From Streptomyces sp. CG 926 (GTDB taxonomy: Bacteria > Actinomycetota > Actinomycetes > Streptomycetales > Streptomycetaceae), in NCBI RefSeq assembly GCF_003148825.1, contig NZ_QGGZ01000021.1, positions 1 through 64,000 on the forward strand: a DNA stretch of 64,000 nucleotides. The letters are read 5' to 3'. Positions 43,509 through 50,991 of the stretch are shown in pieces. The notes beneath the pieces are model-generated. The model was not told the DNA's origin. It searched no databases and saw only the letters and a list, made by a program, of their open reading frames with translations. Both the position numbers and the translations under genes were made by a program. How positions within the stretch are numbered: the first letter of the stretch is position 1; each line of letters opens with the position of its first letter.

Positions 43509-43609
43509 GTAAGAGATGAGAGTCGGAGCATCCTCCGCCCCTCGTCGAGCTCCGCGCGCCCGTTCACCACCGACGCTCCGCGCAGCGCCGGTGACAAGGA
43601 GATCCAGCC

Positions 43610-44245
43610 GTGGGCCCTGTGACCATCGACCCTTATCCCATGCCCACCCAGGACCTGGTGCCGCGCTCCGTGGCGCCCTGGTCCGTCGACCCCGACCGGG
43701 CCGCCCTGCTGATACACAACATGCAGAACCATCTGCTGCGGCCCTTCCCCCGCGATCGCTCCCCCCTCGTGGACCTGATCGGCAACATCGCCGATCTGCG
43801 CAGGTCGGCACGGCGGCTGGGCCTCCCGGTCGTCTTCAGCACCGTACCGGCGGGCGAGCGCCCCGAACAGCGAGGTCTCGTCGCCGAGATGGAGACCGAT
43901 CCGGTGGCGCCGGACCGCGACGCGTCGATCACCGAGGAACTGACCCCGCGCAAGGGCGAGCACATGATCGCCAACGCGCGGCACAACGCCTTCCTACGCA
44001 GCCACCTGGAGCGCATCCTGCGCACCACGGGGCGGGACCAGCTGATCCTGTGCGGCGTGTTCGCCCATTCCGGCGTGCTGCTCACCGCGGCGGACGCGTT
44101 CATGAACGACATCCAGCCATTCGTCGTGGCCGACGCGGTGGCGGACACCTCCGCGGAGGAGCACGCGCTCGCCCTGCGCTGGACGGCCGCACGGGGCGCC
44201 GTCGTACGCACCACCACGACCCTCATCGACGAACTGGAAGCCTGA
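43610..44245 (+). CDS. isochorismatase-family protein lacking catalytic residues
   Basis: This 211-residue protein aligns end to end with EntB's N-terminal domain and PhzD: DPDRAALLIHNMQ, LRPFP, GRDQLILCGVFAHSG, DAFMNDIQPFVVADAVAD. In PhzD and EntB the catalytic Asp is in LLxHDMQ; here it is Asn37. The catalytic Lys in the KWRYSAF motif is Asn122 (ANARHNAF). The Gln and Trp substrate contacts are also not conserved, and no cysteine-hydrolase Cys is present. It is probably not an isochorismatase, despite its place in an aryl-siderophore cluster. No carrier domain is attached; the carrier is separate at 49177. GTG 43610 follows AAGGAG. Confidence 0.85.
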   Translation: MGPVTIDPYPMPTQDLVPRSVAPWSVDPDRAALLIHNMQNHLLRPFPRDRSPLVDLIGNIADLRRSARRLGLPVVFSTVPAGERPEQRGLVAEMETDPVAPDRDASITEELTPRKGEHMIANARHNAFLRSHLERILRTTGRDQLILCGVFAHSGVLLTAADAFMNDIQPFVVADAVADTSAEEHALALRWTAARGAVVRTTTTLIDELEA

Positions 44246-44268
44246 ATGACGACCGTGGACCTCGCCCC

Positions 44269-45174
44269 ATGAGCGCACCGGCGGCGCCGCGGGCGCGCAC
44301 CCTCATCGAGGCCCTGCCCTGGCTGGAGCGGTTCCAAGGCCGCACGGTCGTGGTCAAGTTCGGCGGCCACGCCATGGTGAACGAGGAGCTCAAGGCGGCC
44401 TTCGCGCAGGACGTGGTCTCCCTGCACTACGCGGGGCTTCGGCCGGTCGTCGTGCACGGCGGCGGCCCCCAGATCAGCGCGATGCTCGAACAGCTCGCAC
44501 TGGAGGTCCGGTTCGCCGCGGGCCTACGGGTGACGACCCCCGCGGTGATGGACGTCGTCCGCATGGTGCTGGCCGGGCAGGTGCAGCGGGACATCGTCGG
44601 CCTGATCAACCGTCACGGCTCCTTCGCCGTGGGAATGACCGGCGAGGACGCCCGCACCCTGTCCGCCGTCCGGCGGCCGGCCCTGGTGGACGGCGCCGAG
44701 GTGGACATCGGCCTGGTGGGCGACATCGTGCACGTCGACCCCGACACCGTGCGGGGGCTGTTGGAGCGCGGGCGTATCCCGGTGATCTCTCCCATCGCCC
44801 GGGGAGCGCACGACGACAACGTCTACAACATCAACGCCGATCTGGCGGCCGCAGCCCTCGCCGAGGCACTGGACGCCGAGAAGCTGGTGATGCTCACCGA
44901 CGTCGCCGGCCTCTACGCGGACTGGCCGCACAGCACGGAGATCATCGACCGGCTCACGGCCGGTGAACTGGCGGAGCTGCTGCCCTCGATGGCGGGCGGC
45001 ATGGTGCCCAAGATGGAGGGGTGCCTGCGTGCGGTGCGCTCCGGGGTACGGATGGCGCACGTACTGGACGGCAGGGTTCCGCACGCCTTGGTGCTGGAGG
45101 TATTCGCCGACGAGCACACCGGAACCACGGTGGTGCCCGACGGTCCGCCGGGCGAGGAACACCTCCCCCGCTGA
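44269..45174 (+). CDS. argB: acetylglutamate kinase, cluster-associated copy
   Basis: This 301-residue protein has all acetylglutamate kinase hallmarks: VVVKFGGHAM (phosphate/Lys site), PVVVHGGGPQIS, VRMVLAGQVQRDIVGLINRHG, NVYNINADLAAAALAEAL, KLVMLTDVAGLY and MVPKMEGCLRAVRSGVRMAH. It phosphorylates N-acetylglutamate, the second step of ornithine synthesis. It keeps part of the N-terminal helix (TLIEALPWLERF) that carries arginine feedback in hexameric family members. It lies 23 bp after the isochorismatase-like gene under the same iron box and is followed by a terminator. It probably boosts ornithine for the hydroxamate part of the siderophore. Confidence 0.9.
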   Translation: MSAPAAPRARTLIEALPWLERFQGRTVVVKFGGHAMVNEELKAAFAQDVVSLHYAGLRPVVVHGGGPQISAMLEQLALEVRFAAGLRVTTPAVMDVVRMVLAGQVQRDIVGLINRHGSFAVGMTGEDARTLSAVRRPALVDGAEVDIGLVGDIVHVDPDTVRGLLERGRIPVISPIARGAHDDNVYNINADLAAAALAEALDAEKLVMLTDVAGLYADWPHSTEIIDRLTAGELAELLPSMAGGMVPKMEGCLRAVRSGVRMAHVLDGRVPHALVLEVFADEHTGTTVVPDGPPGEEHLPR

Positions 45175-45208
45175 ACCGGGGAAGGTCGACCTGCCCGACC
45201 CTCCCCCA

Positions 45209-45235
45209 CCCCCGGAGCCACCTCGGCTCCGGGGG
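45209..45235 (+). terminator. hairpin terminator after argB
   Basis: CCCCCGGAGCC (45209-45219) and GGCTCCGGGGG (45225-45235) form an 11-bp stem with a 5-base loop, 35 bp after the argB stop. Confidence 0.8.
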
Positions 45236-45331
45236 CCTTCGGCGTGCCCAACTTCGGCTACTCGCCGTGCGGTTGGCGCCGCCCGCGACAGCCACGGGCT
45301 CAACTTGACAGCTTCCGACCCGTCAGAGATG

Positions 45332-45350
45332 TTAGGCCAGCCTTACCTAA
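45332..45350. promoter_or_regulatory. iron box before the N-hydroxylase operon
   Basis: TTAGGCCAGCCTTACCTAA has a perfect right arm and a weaker left arm. It ends 31 bp before ATG 45382. Confidence 0.88.
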
Positions 45351-45381
45351 CTAAATTGGGTAGGACCGAGGAAGGATGGGC

Positions 45382-46779
45382 ATGTCCGCACCGCACGCGA
45401 GCTCCACACCCGGGGACGCTCTCCCGGACATCAGGGACCTGGTGGGCATCGGCTTCGGGCCGGCCAACCTGGCCCTGGCGATAGCGATCCGGGAGCACAA
45501 CGACCGTCGCGCCTCCGGCGAGGCGCTCCGGGCCTCGTTCATCGAGCGCCAGGAGGACTTCGGCTGGCACCAGGGCATGCTCCTCGAAGGGGCCACCATG
45601 CAGGTCTCCTTCCTGAAGGACCTGGTGACCATGCGCAATCCGGGGAGCCCCTTCAGCTTCCTGCACTACCTCCAGGACCGGGACCGGCTGGCCGACTTCA
45701 TCAACCAGAAGTCCTTCTTCCCCACCCGCCTCGAATTCCACGACTACTTCCGCTGGTGCGCCGCCTCCTTCGGTGAGCTGGTCGACTACGCCACCGAGGC
45801 CGTCGAGGTGCGCCCGGTGGGGCCGGCCGGCGCCGCGGACACGCTGGACGTCATCACCCGGCCCACCCCCGCCGCCGGGCCCCGGCGCGCCACCCGCACG
45901 CGCAACCTCGTACTCGGGACCGGGCTGCGTGCACGCGTCCCGGCCGGGATCCGCACGGGCCCGCACATCTGGCACAACCGCGACCTGCTGCACCGCGCAC
46001 CGCGGCTGACGGCCCGTCCGCACCGCCGGTTCGTCGTCGTCGGCGCCGGCCAGTCCGCCGCCGAGACCGCCGACCACCTGCACCGCACCTTCCCGGACGC
46101 CGAGGTCTGCGCCGTGTTCACCCGGTACGGGTACAGCCCGGCCGACGACAGCCCGTTCGCCAACCGGATCTTCGACCCGGCCGCCGTCGACGAGTTCTTC
46201 CAGGCCCCGGAGGAGGTCAAGCGGCAGCTCATCGGCTACCACGCCAACACCAACTACGCGGTGGTGGACGGCGATCTGATCGAACAGCTGTACCGGACCG
46301 TCTACCAGGAGAAGGTCGCGGGCACCGAGCGGCTGCGCATCCTGAACACGACCGCCCTGACCGCCGTGGAGGAACTGCCCGACGGGGCGCGCGCCGTGGT
46401 GCGCTCCCTGACCACGGGTCAGACCCTGACCCTCGACTGCGACGCGGTCGTGCTGGCCACCGGGTACCGGCCCACCGAGCCGGCCGAGCTGCTCGGCGAC
46501 CTGGCCGAGGAGTGCCTCACGGACGGGCAGGGCAGGCTGCGCGTCGGCCGTGACCACCGGGTGGAGACCACCGACCGCGTGCGGGCCGGTATCTACGTCC
46601 AGGGCGCCGCCGCCGAGCACACCCACGGCATCACCGCCTCCCTGCTGTCCACGCTGGCCGTGCGCTCGGGCGAGATCTGCGACTCCCTGCTGCTGCGGGT
46701 CGCCGAGCGCGAGCTACAGGCCGCGCCGGCGACCCGGGCGGCGGCCGTCGCGGACGCCGTACCGGGCCGGCGGGGCTGA
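45382..46779 (+). CDS. lysine/ornithine N-monooxygenase
   Basis: This 465-residue flavoenzyme makes N-hydroxy-ornithine or N-hydroxy-lysine for hydroxamate siderophores. GIGFGPANLALAIAI (from residue 22) binds FAD. FQDDFGWH-type contacts appear as ERQEDFGWHQGMLL, the NADPH motif is VVGAGQSAAETADHLHR, and SPFANRIFDPAAVDEFF and ATGYRPTEP are family-typical. ArgA- and ArgB-like genes nearby favour ornithine as substrate. ATG 45382 has AGGAAGG at good spacing; ATG 45376 is two codons upstream but too close to it. The next gene starts 6 bp after the stop. Confidence 0.92.
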   Translation: MSAPHASSTPGDALPDIRDLVGIGFGPANLALAIAIREHNDRRASGEALRASFIERQEDFGWHQGMLLEGATMQVSFLKDLVTMRNPGSPFSFLHYLQDRDRLADFINQKSFFPTRLEFHDYFRWCAASFGELVDYATEAVEVRPVGPAGAADTLDVITRPTPAAGPRRATRTRNLVLGTGLRARVPAGIRTGPHIWHNRDLLHRAPRLTARPHRRFVVVGAGQSAAETADHLHRTFPDAEVCAVFTRYGYSPADDSPFANRIFDPAAVDEFFQAPEEVKRQLIGYHANTNYAVVDGDLIEQLYRTVYQEKVAGTERLRILNTTALTAVEELPDGARAVVRSLTTGQTLTLDCDAVVLATGYRPTEPAELLGDLAEECLTDGQGRLRVGRDHRVETTDRVRAGIYVQGAAAEHTHGITASLLSTLAVRSGEICDSLLLRVAERELQAAPATRAAAVADAVPGRRG

Positions 46780-46785
46780 GCGGCC

Positions 46786-48111
46786 GTGCCGCGCACCGAT
46801 CTCCCGGCTGCGGCCGGGCCGCCGCCCGGACTCACGGCGGCGCAGGCCCACATCCTGGCGGCGCAGAGCGCGGATCCCTCGTACGCCGGCCACAACGTGG
46901 GCCAGTACATCGAGCTCGTGGGTCCGCTCGACACGGGGGCGCTCGACGAGGCCGTGCTCCATACCCTCGACGAGGCCCCCTGGCTCCGCTCGCGGCTGAT
47001 GAGCCGGGGCGGTCTGCCGCGCCTGGACACCTCCGCGGCGGCCGACCCGGTGGGCGCCGCCGTCGCGCTGGTACGGGGCCAACTCGCCTGCCCGCCGCGG
47101 CCCGAACTGCTCACCGCCCCGACAGGCGACGACCTCGCGCCCGACCTCACCGGCGCGCTGCTGGTCACGGTGGGCCCGCGACGCCACCTGCTGGTGCAGT
47201 ACTTCCACCTGCTGGCGGTCGACGGGTACGGGGTGGCGCTGCTGAGCCGGCGGATCGCCGAGGTCTACACGGCCCTGGTGCACGGCCGCCCGCCCGGCCC
47301 GACCCCCTTCGCGCCGCTCTCCCTGCTGACCGACGCGGACCGCGCCTACTCCGGCTCGGCGGCGCAGGCCGCGGACCGGCGGTACTGGACGGGTCGGTAC
47401 GCCGATCGTCCCGTGCCCGTGTCCCCCGCCGGGCGGCCGGCGCCGGCCCAGGACACCGCGCGACGGCACACCGTGCACCTGGGCGCGCAGGACAGCGCGG
47501 CCGTACGCGCCGCCGCCCGCTCCGCGCAGGTCACCTGGGCCGAGGTCGTGCTCGCGACGACCGCGGTGCGGGTGACCGCGCAGGTCGGCGCCCGGGAGGC
47601 GGTCCTCGCCGTGTACGCGGCGGCGCGGACCGCCCCGGGGACGCTACGGGTACCCGCGACGGCCGTGAACCTCCTGCCGGTGCGCCTACCGGTACGAGGG
47701 GCGGACACCTTCCGGTCGCTGCTGCGCGCGGCGGCGGGCGAGCTGACCCTGCTGCGCCGTCACCAGCGGCTGCGTGGCGAGGAACTGGCACGCGAGCTGT
47801 GGCCGCAGTACGGGGGCGGCCGCGTCCCCGGACCCGTGGTCAACCTGCGGCCGTTCGAGACGGAGCTGGACTTCGGCGGCATCCGCGGCCGGGTCGTCAG
47901 CCTCGCCTCGGGGCCGGTCGACGACCTGTCGGTGTCCGCCGCGGCAGGACCCGACGGGCGACTGCGCCTGGACTTCGACGTGAACCCGGCCCGCTACGAG
48001 GAGGCCGAACCGGCCAGGTTCGCCCGCCTGTTCACCGAGGACCTCATGGCGCTCTGCCACGCCCCCGACGTACCGGTCGCCGCTCTGCGGGCCTCCCCGA
48101 CCCTCCACTGA
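46786..48111 (+). CDS. stand-alone condensation-domain homologue with altered active site
   Basis: This 441-residue protein is a single condensation domain closely related to the first domain of the NRPS at 50992. Shared blocks include HNVGQYIELVGPLDTG, AEVYTALVHGRPPGPTPF, LLRRHQRLRGEEL and SGPVDDLSV. The catalytic motif HHxxxDG reads HLLAVDG (141-147), so the second His, the one implicated in catalysis, is Leu142. It may be an inactive scaffold for the aryl carrier protein, a binding partner, or an enzyme using another mechanism. VibH shows that free-standing condensation domains can work in aryl siderophore assembly. It starts at GTG 46786. Confidence 0.87.
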   Translation: MPRTDLPAAAGPPPGLTAAQAHILAAQSADPSYAGHNVGQYIELVGPLDTGALDEAVLHTLDEAPWLRSRLMSRGGLPRLDTSAAADPVGAAVALVRGQLACPPRPELLTAPTGDDLAPDLTGALLVTVGPRRHLLVQYFHLLAVDGYGVALLSRRIAEVYTALVHGRPPGPTPFAPLSLLTDADRAYSGSAAQAADRRYWTGRYADRPVPVSPAGRPAPAQDTARRHTVHLGAQDSAAVRAAARSAQVTWAEVVLATTAVRVTAQVGAREAVLAVYAAARTAPGTLRVPATAVNLLPVRLPVRGADTFRSLLRAAAGELTLLRRHQRLRGEELARELWPQYGGGRVPGPVVNLRPFETELDFGGIRGRVVSLASGPVDDLSVSAAAGPDGRLRLDFDVNPARYEEAEPARFARLFTEDLMALCHAPDVPVAALRASPTLH

Positions 48112-48160
48112 TCCCATCCCCGAACCGACCGCCCCCGGTCATCACCCAAGGAGAGAAACC

Positions 48161-48367
48161 ATGGCCACCAACCCCTTCGAGGACGACGACGCCCGCTACT
48201 ACGTGCTCGTGAACGCCGAGAACCAGCACTCCCTCTGGCCCGCCTTCGCGGAGGTTCCCGCGGGCTGGACCGTCGTGCACGGTGAGGACAGCCGAGAGGG
48301 CTGCGCCGCGTACACGGAGACGCACTGGACCGACATGCGGCCGGCGAGCCTGGTCGCCAAGAGCTGA
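48161..48367 (+). CDS. MbtH-like protein
   Basis: This 68-residue NRPS partner protein carries the family signature: NPFEDDDARYYVLVNAENQH, SLWPAFAEVPAGWTVVHGED, CAAYTETHWTDMRPASL. MbtH proteins bind adenylation domains and help them fold and activate amino acids, so it should serve the NRPS at 50992. AAGGAG at 48148 precedes ATG 48161. It ends the N-hydroxylase operon. Confidence 0.95.
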   Translation: MATNPFEDDDARYYVLVNAENQHSLWPAFAEVPAGWTVVHGEDSREGCAAYTETHWTDMRPASLVAKS

Positions 48368-48370
48368 TTC

Positions 48371-48388
48371 CGGGGCCGTCCGGCCCCG
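48371..48388 (+). terminator. short hairpin after the MbtH gene
   Basis: CGGGGCCGTCCGGCCCCG folds into a 7-8 bp stem starting 3 bp after the stop codon. Confidence 0.7.
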
Positions 48389-48400
48389 TTGTCCCACGCG

Positions 48401-48438
48401 CGGGGCCGGACCGGAGCACGTGCTCCGGTCCGGCCCCG
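48401..48438. terminator. 38-bp perfect palindrome, bidirectional terminator
   Basis: The sequence is a perfect inverted repeat centred between 48419 and 48420 (centre GAGCACGTGCTC). It lies between the convergent MbtH gene and the ArgA-like gene, so it can end transcripts from both sides. With no loop it can also extrude as a cruciform. Confidence 0.8.
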
Positions 48439-48459
48439 GTCGTGTGCGGGCCGTACGGC

Positions 48460-48960
48460 TCACAGCCTTCGGGAGAGCACCTCGGACCCGCGTGCGGGAT
48501 CCAGCGCGGCCGCCCAGGTCGCGGGCGCCCGTCCCGGGTGGGGCGGCACGAAGCCGTGCCGTCGGAAGAAGGCGGCGCCGCTCGTGGTCGCCGTGAAGAC
48601 CTCGCGCACCAGGCGGTGCCGGGCTTCGGCGAGCGCGGCGCGAAGCAGCGCGGCGCCCAGTCCTTGGCCCTGGTTCCCCCGGGCCACGCAGAAGTTGTAG
48701 AGCACGGCGGCGCCGTCCCCCTCGTCGCTCAGCGCGAGGCAGCCCAGGGCCGACGTACGGCCCCGACCGGTCGTCAGGAGGAACTCCCCGGCGTGCGCCA
48801 GGTAGTGGTCGATGCTGCGGGGCCGCAGGGCACCGGAACGGATGAAGGCCAGCGAGAGGGCGTACAAGGCGGGGGCGTCGTGCGGACGTGCCCGCCGGAC
48901 CAGGGGCGGGAGGCCGTCCGCGCCGTGCAGCGGGAGGCGGGGGGTGGCGGCAGTAATCAC
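48460..48960 (-). CDS. ArgA-like N-acetylglutamate synthase (GNAT domain only)
   Basis: This 166-residue acetyltransferase starts at GTG 48960. PLVRRARPHDAPALYAL, LRPRSIDHYLAHAGEFLL, RGNQGQGLGAALLRAALAEA (acetyl-CoA loop), VREVFTATTSGAAFFRRHGF and the final GSEVLSRRL parallel the C-terminal GNAT domain of E. coli ArgA, which ends in a similar R-SKVL-L tail. The amino-acid-kinase-like domain that carries arginine feedback in E. coli ArgA is absent. With the argB copy at 44269 it would give iron-controlled entry into ornithine synthesis. An alternative is acetylation of the hydroxylamine, but the tail argues for ArgA. Confidence 0.75.
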   Translation of the reverse strand: MITAATPRLPLHGADGLPPLVRRARPHDAPALYALSLAFIRSGALRPRSIDHYLAHAGEFLLTTGRGRTSALGCLALSDEGDGAAVLYNFCVARGNQGQGLGAALLRAALAEARHRLVREVFTATTSGAAFFRRHGFVPPHPGRAPATWAAALDPARGSEVLSRRL

Positions 48961-48964
48961 GAAC

Positions 48965-48983
48965 TTAGGCTAGCCTTCCCTAA
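48965..48983. promoter_or_regulatory. iron box before the ArgA-like gene
   Basis: TTAGGCTAGCCTTCCCTAA matches the consensus with two changes. It begins 4 bp upstream of the GTG start on the minus strand. Confidence 0.85.
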
Positions 48984-49095
48984 CTTGTGTCGCAATTCCG
49001 CCTCTCGGCCCAACACATCACACCCAGAGGCCAGTTCATCAAAGCGACAGCACCGCGTGCACCACACCCCGCTTGACGTGCAGCTTCGCATTTAG

Positions 49096-49114
49096 TTAGG
49101 TAAGCCTTACCTAA
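49096..49114. promoter_or_regulatory. iron box before the carrier protein/exporter/NRPS operon
   Basis: TTAGGTAAGCCTTACCTAA is identical to the box at 40143. It lies 62 bp before ATG 49177 and should control the whole assembly-line operon. Confidence 0.92.
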
Positions 49115-49176
49115 TGGAATGCTGAAATATCGCCGCGTTCGCGCCGTTCCGCCCGTCTCCGAGGAGAGAGAACCTC

Positions 49177-49416
49177 ATGTCCGCTTCCCCGCCCTTCACG
49201 CTCGACCGGCTGGTCCGCGACGTCGCCGACGTGCTCTACACGGAGCCCTCCGACGTCAGCCTGGAAGAGGACCTGCTGGACCAGGGCCTCGACTCGATCC
49301 GACTCATGTCCCTCGTCGAGAAATGGCGGGCCGAAGGCGCCCGCATCAGCTTCGTGGACCTCGCCGAACGGCCCACCCTGCGCCAGTGGGCCGAGCTGCT
49401 CACCGCCGCCCCCTGA
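49177..49416 (+). CDS. stand-alone aryl carrier protein
   Basis: This 79-residue carrier protein matches the C-terminal domain of EntB and VibB: LDQGLDSIRLMSLVEKWRAE carries the phosphopantetheine Ser40, followed by FVDLAERPTLRQWAELL. It would carry the aryl acid (2,3-dihydroxybenzoate or salicylate) to the first condensation domain of the NRPS. The aryl-AMP ligase is not in the window. GAGGAGAG precedes ATG 49177. Separation from the isochorismatase domain, to which it is fused in EntB, is notable here because that partner appears inactive. Confidence 0.92.
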   Translation: MSASPPFTLDRLVRDVADVLYTEPSDVSLEEDLLDQGLDSIRLMSLVEKWRAEGARISFVDLAERPTLRQWAELLTAAP

Positions 49417-49471
49417 TCCCACCCTCCCTCGTACCCGCCCTCCCCCGCACCTGCCCGCCCCGGAGCCTGCC

Positions 49472-50833
49472 GTGCCTCTGCGTGACTTCGTCATAGACAT
49501 CGAACCCCTGCGCACCAGCAGGGACTTCCGCGCCATCTTCATCGCCCGCGTGGTGTCCCTGTTCGGCCTCGGCATGGCGACGGTGGCCCTGTCCGCCCAG
49601 GTGTACGGACTGACGCGCTCGACCTTCGACGTCGCCGTCGCCAGCATGATCATGAGCATCACGGTGCTGCTGGGCTCGCTCTGGGGCGGCGTCATGGCCG
49701 ACCGGACCGACCGCCGCCGGCTGATCGTGTGCGCCCGCGGCGCCGCCTCCCTCGCCTTCGCCGGCCTCGCCGTGAACGCGATGCTGCCGGACCCGACCCT
49801 CTGGGGCATCTACGTGTGCGTCGCCTGGGACGGCCTGGCCACGGGTGTCAGCGTGACGGCTCTGATGGCCGTCGCCCCGACGCTCGTGCGCCCCGACCAA
49901 CTCCCGGCCGCGGGTGCCCTGATCTCGCTGACCGGTGAGATCGGCTCCATCAGCGCGCCGTTCCTGGGCGGGGTCCTCCTCGCCCTGTGGGGGCCCGGCC
50001 CGGTCTTCGCCTTCACCGCCGTCACCACGGCCGTCACCACCCTCCTGATCTCCCGGATCCGGCCCCTGCCCCCGATCGAGGACGACGCGGACGACGCGGA
50101 GTCCGAAGCCGACACCGGATCGCTGCTGGTCGCCTTCAAGTACGCCGTGCGCAACCGCGTCGTGGGCGGACTGCTCGTGCTCGGCGGCGTGATGGCCCTC
50201 TTCAACCTCCCGGTCGTGCTGTTCCCCGAGATGGTCGACCGGCAGTTCCACGGCGGCGAGGTCATGCTCGGCCTCCTCTACACCGCCCCCGCGGTCGGCG
50301 CGGTCGCCGTCTCCGCCACCAGCGGCTGGCTGACGCGGGCCGCCCGGCCCGGCCGGCTCCTGATCGTCTCGGCGGTCGCCGGCGGTCTGTCCGCCGTCGG
50401 CTTCGGCCTCAGCGGCGACATCTGGGTCGCCTTCGCGCTGCTGGCCGTGGGCGGAGCAGCCGGGACGGTGTACGAGATCCTCGAGTACGCCCTCGTCCAG
50501 CACAGCACCCCGGACCGGCTGCGCGGCCGCATCGTCAGCGTCATCACCACACAGGGCACCACCGGAGGCGTCGTCGGCGACGTCGAGGTCGCCGCCCTCG
50601 CCCGCTGGTTCAGCCCCGGTGGGGCGGCCGTCGTCAACGGCGCCATCTGTGCCGTGGCCGCCGTCGTCGTGGCGATCGCCGTACCCGGCCTGCGCAGGGC
50701 CACCCTCCCCCGCGACGAGCGCGACGAGCGGGACGAGGCGGGCGAGGGCAAGGGCGACGAGCAGCACGGCTCCGGCCCCGGCGCCGGCCCGGACACCGCC
50801 GGCCTGGCGCTGCCCGCGACCCCCGCCACCTAG
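49472..50833 (+). CDS. EntS-like MFS siderophore exporter
   Basis: This 453-residue exporter has 12 helices and is similar along its length to EntS: RDFRAIFIARVVSLFGLGMA, LLGSLWGGVMADRTDRRRLI, VAWDGLATGVSVTALMAVAP, FNLPVVLFPEMVDRQF, and ARPGRLLIVSAVAGG. EntS exports enterobactin, so this protein probably exports the product of the neighbouring NRPS. The C-terminal 40 residues are a charged, low-complexity tail (RDERDERDEAGEGKGDE). Its TAG stop falls within a MITE-end-like sequence at 50830. GTG 49472 lies 55 bp after the carrier gene. Confidence 0.92.
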   Translation: MPLRDFVIDIEPLRTSRDFRAIFIARVVSLFGLGMATVALSAQVYGLTRSTFDVAVASMIMSITVLLGSLWGGVMADRTDRRRLIVCARGAASLAFAGLAVNAMLPDPTLWGIYVCVAWDGLATGVSVTALMAVAPTLVRPDQLPAAGALISLTGEIGSISAPFLGGVLLALWGPGPVFAFTAVTTAVTTLLISRIRPLPPIEDDADDAESEADTGSLLVAFKYAVRNRVVGGLLVLGGVMALFNLPVVLFPEMVDRQFHGGEVMLGLLYTAPAVGAVAVSATSGWLTRAARPGRLLIVSAVAGGLSAVGFGLSGDIWVAFALLAVGGAAGTVYEILEYALVQHSTPDRLRGRIVSVITTQGTTGGVVGDVEVAALARWFSPGGAAVVNGAICAVAAVVVAIAVPGLRRATLPRDERDERDEAGEGKGDEQHGSGPGAGPDTAGLALPATPAT

Positions 50834-50857
50834 GCCGTCTCCTCCGGATCTTGCCGG
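50830..50857. repeat. sequence related to one end of the 7562 MITE-like element
   Basis: This 28-bp stretch matches the outer 28 bp of the right end of the palindromic insert (complement of 7652-7679) with two mismatches. It supplies the stop codon of the exporter gene. The other arm was not found, so it may be a decayed copy or a shared regulatory palindrome. Confidence 0.65.
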
Positions 50858-50991
50858 ACCGCCCTGCCGCAAGCCCCCCCCCACCCCCGCCCCCACCCGA
50901 AGGCCTCGCCCGCCCGCAGGGCCCGCATCCCGTAGACCTCCCCCGCCCGGTCCCGCCACCGGCCGGGGACCCGCAGCGAATCTGGAGCACG

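Noticed and set aside
44246..44272. Eight-codon frame (MTTVDLAP) between the isochorismatase-like and argB genes, ending in ATGA with the argB start.
   Set aside because: It has no Arg codons or hairpins that would suggest an attenuator, no clear ribosome site, and such frames arise easily by chance.
48460..48960. Hydroxyornithine acetyltransferase as the role of the minus-strand GNAT protein.
   Set aside because: The C-terminal tail and central motifs resemble ArgA more than the IucB/SidF-type acyltransferases, and an argB copy is nearby. The alternative was noted but not preferred.
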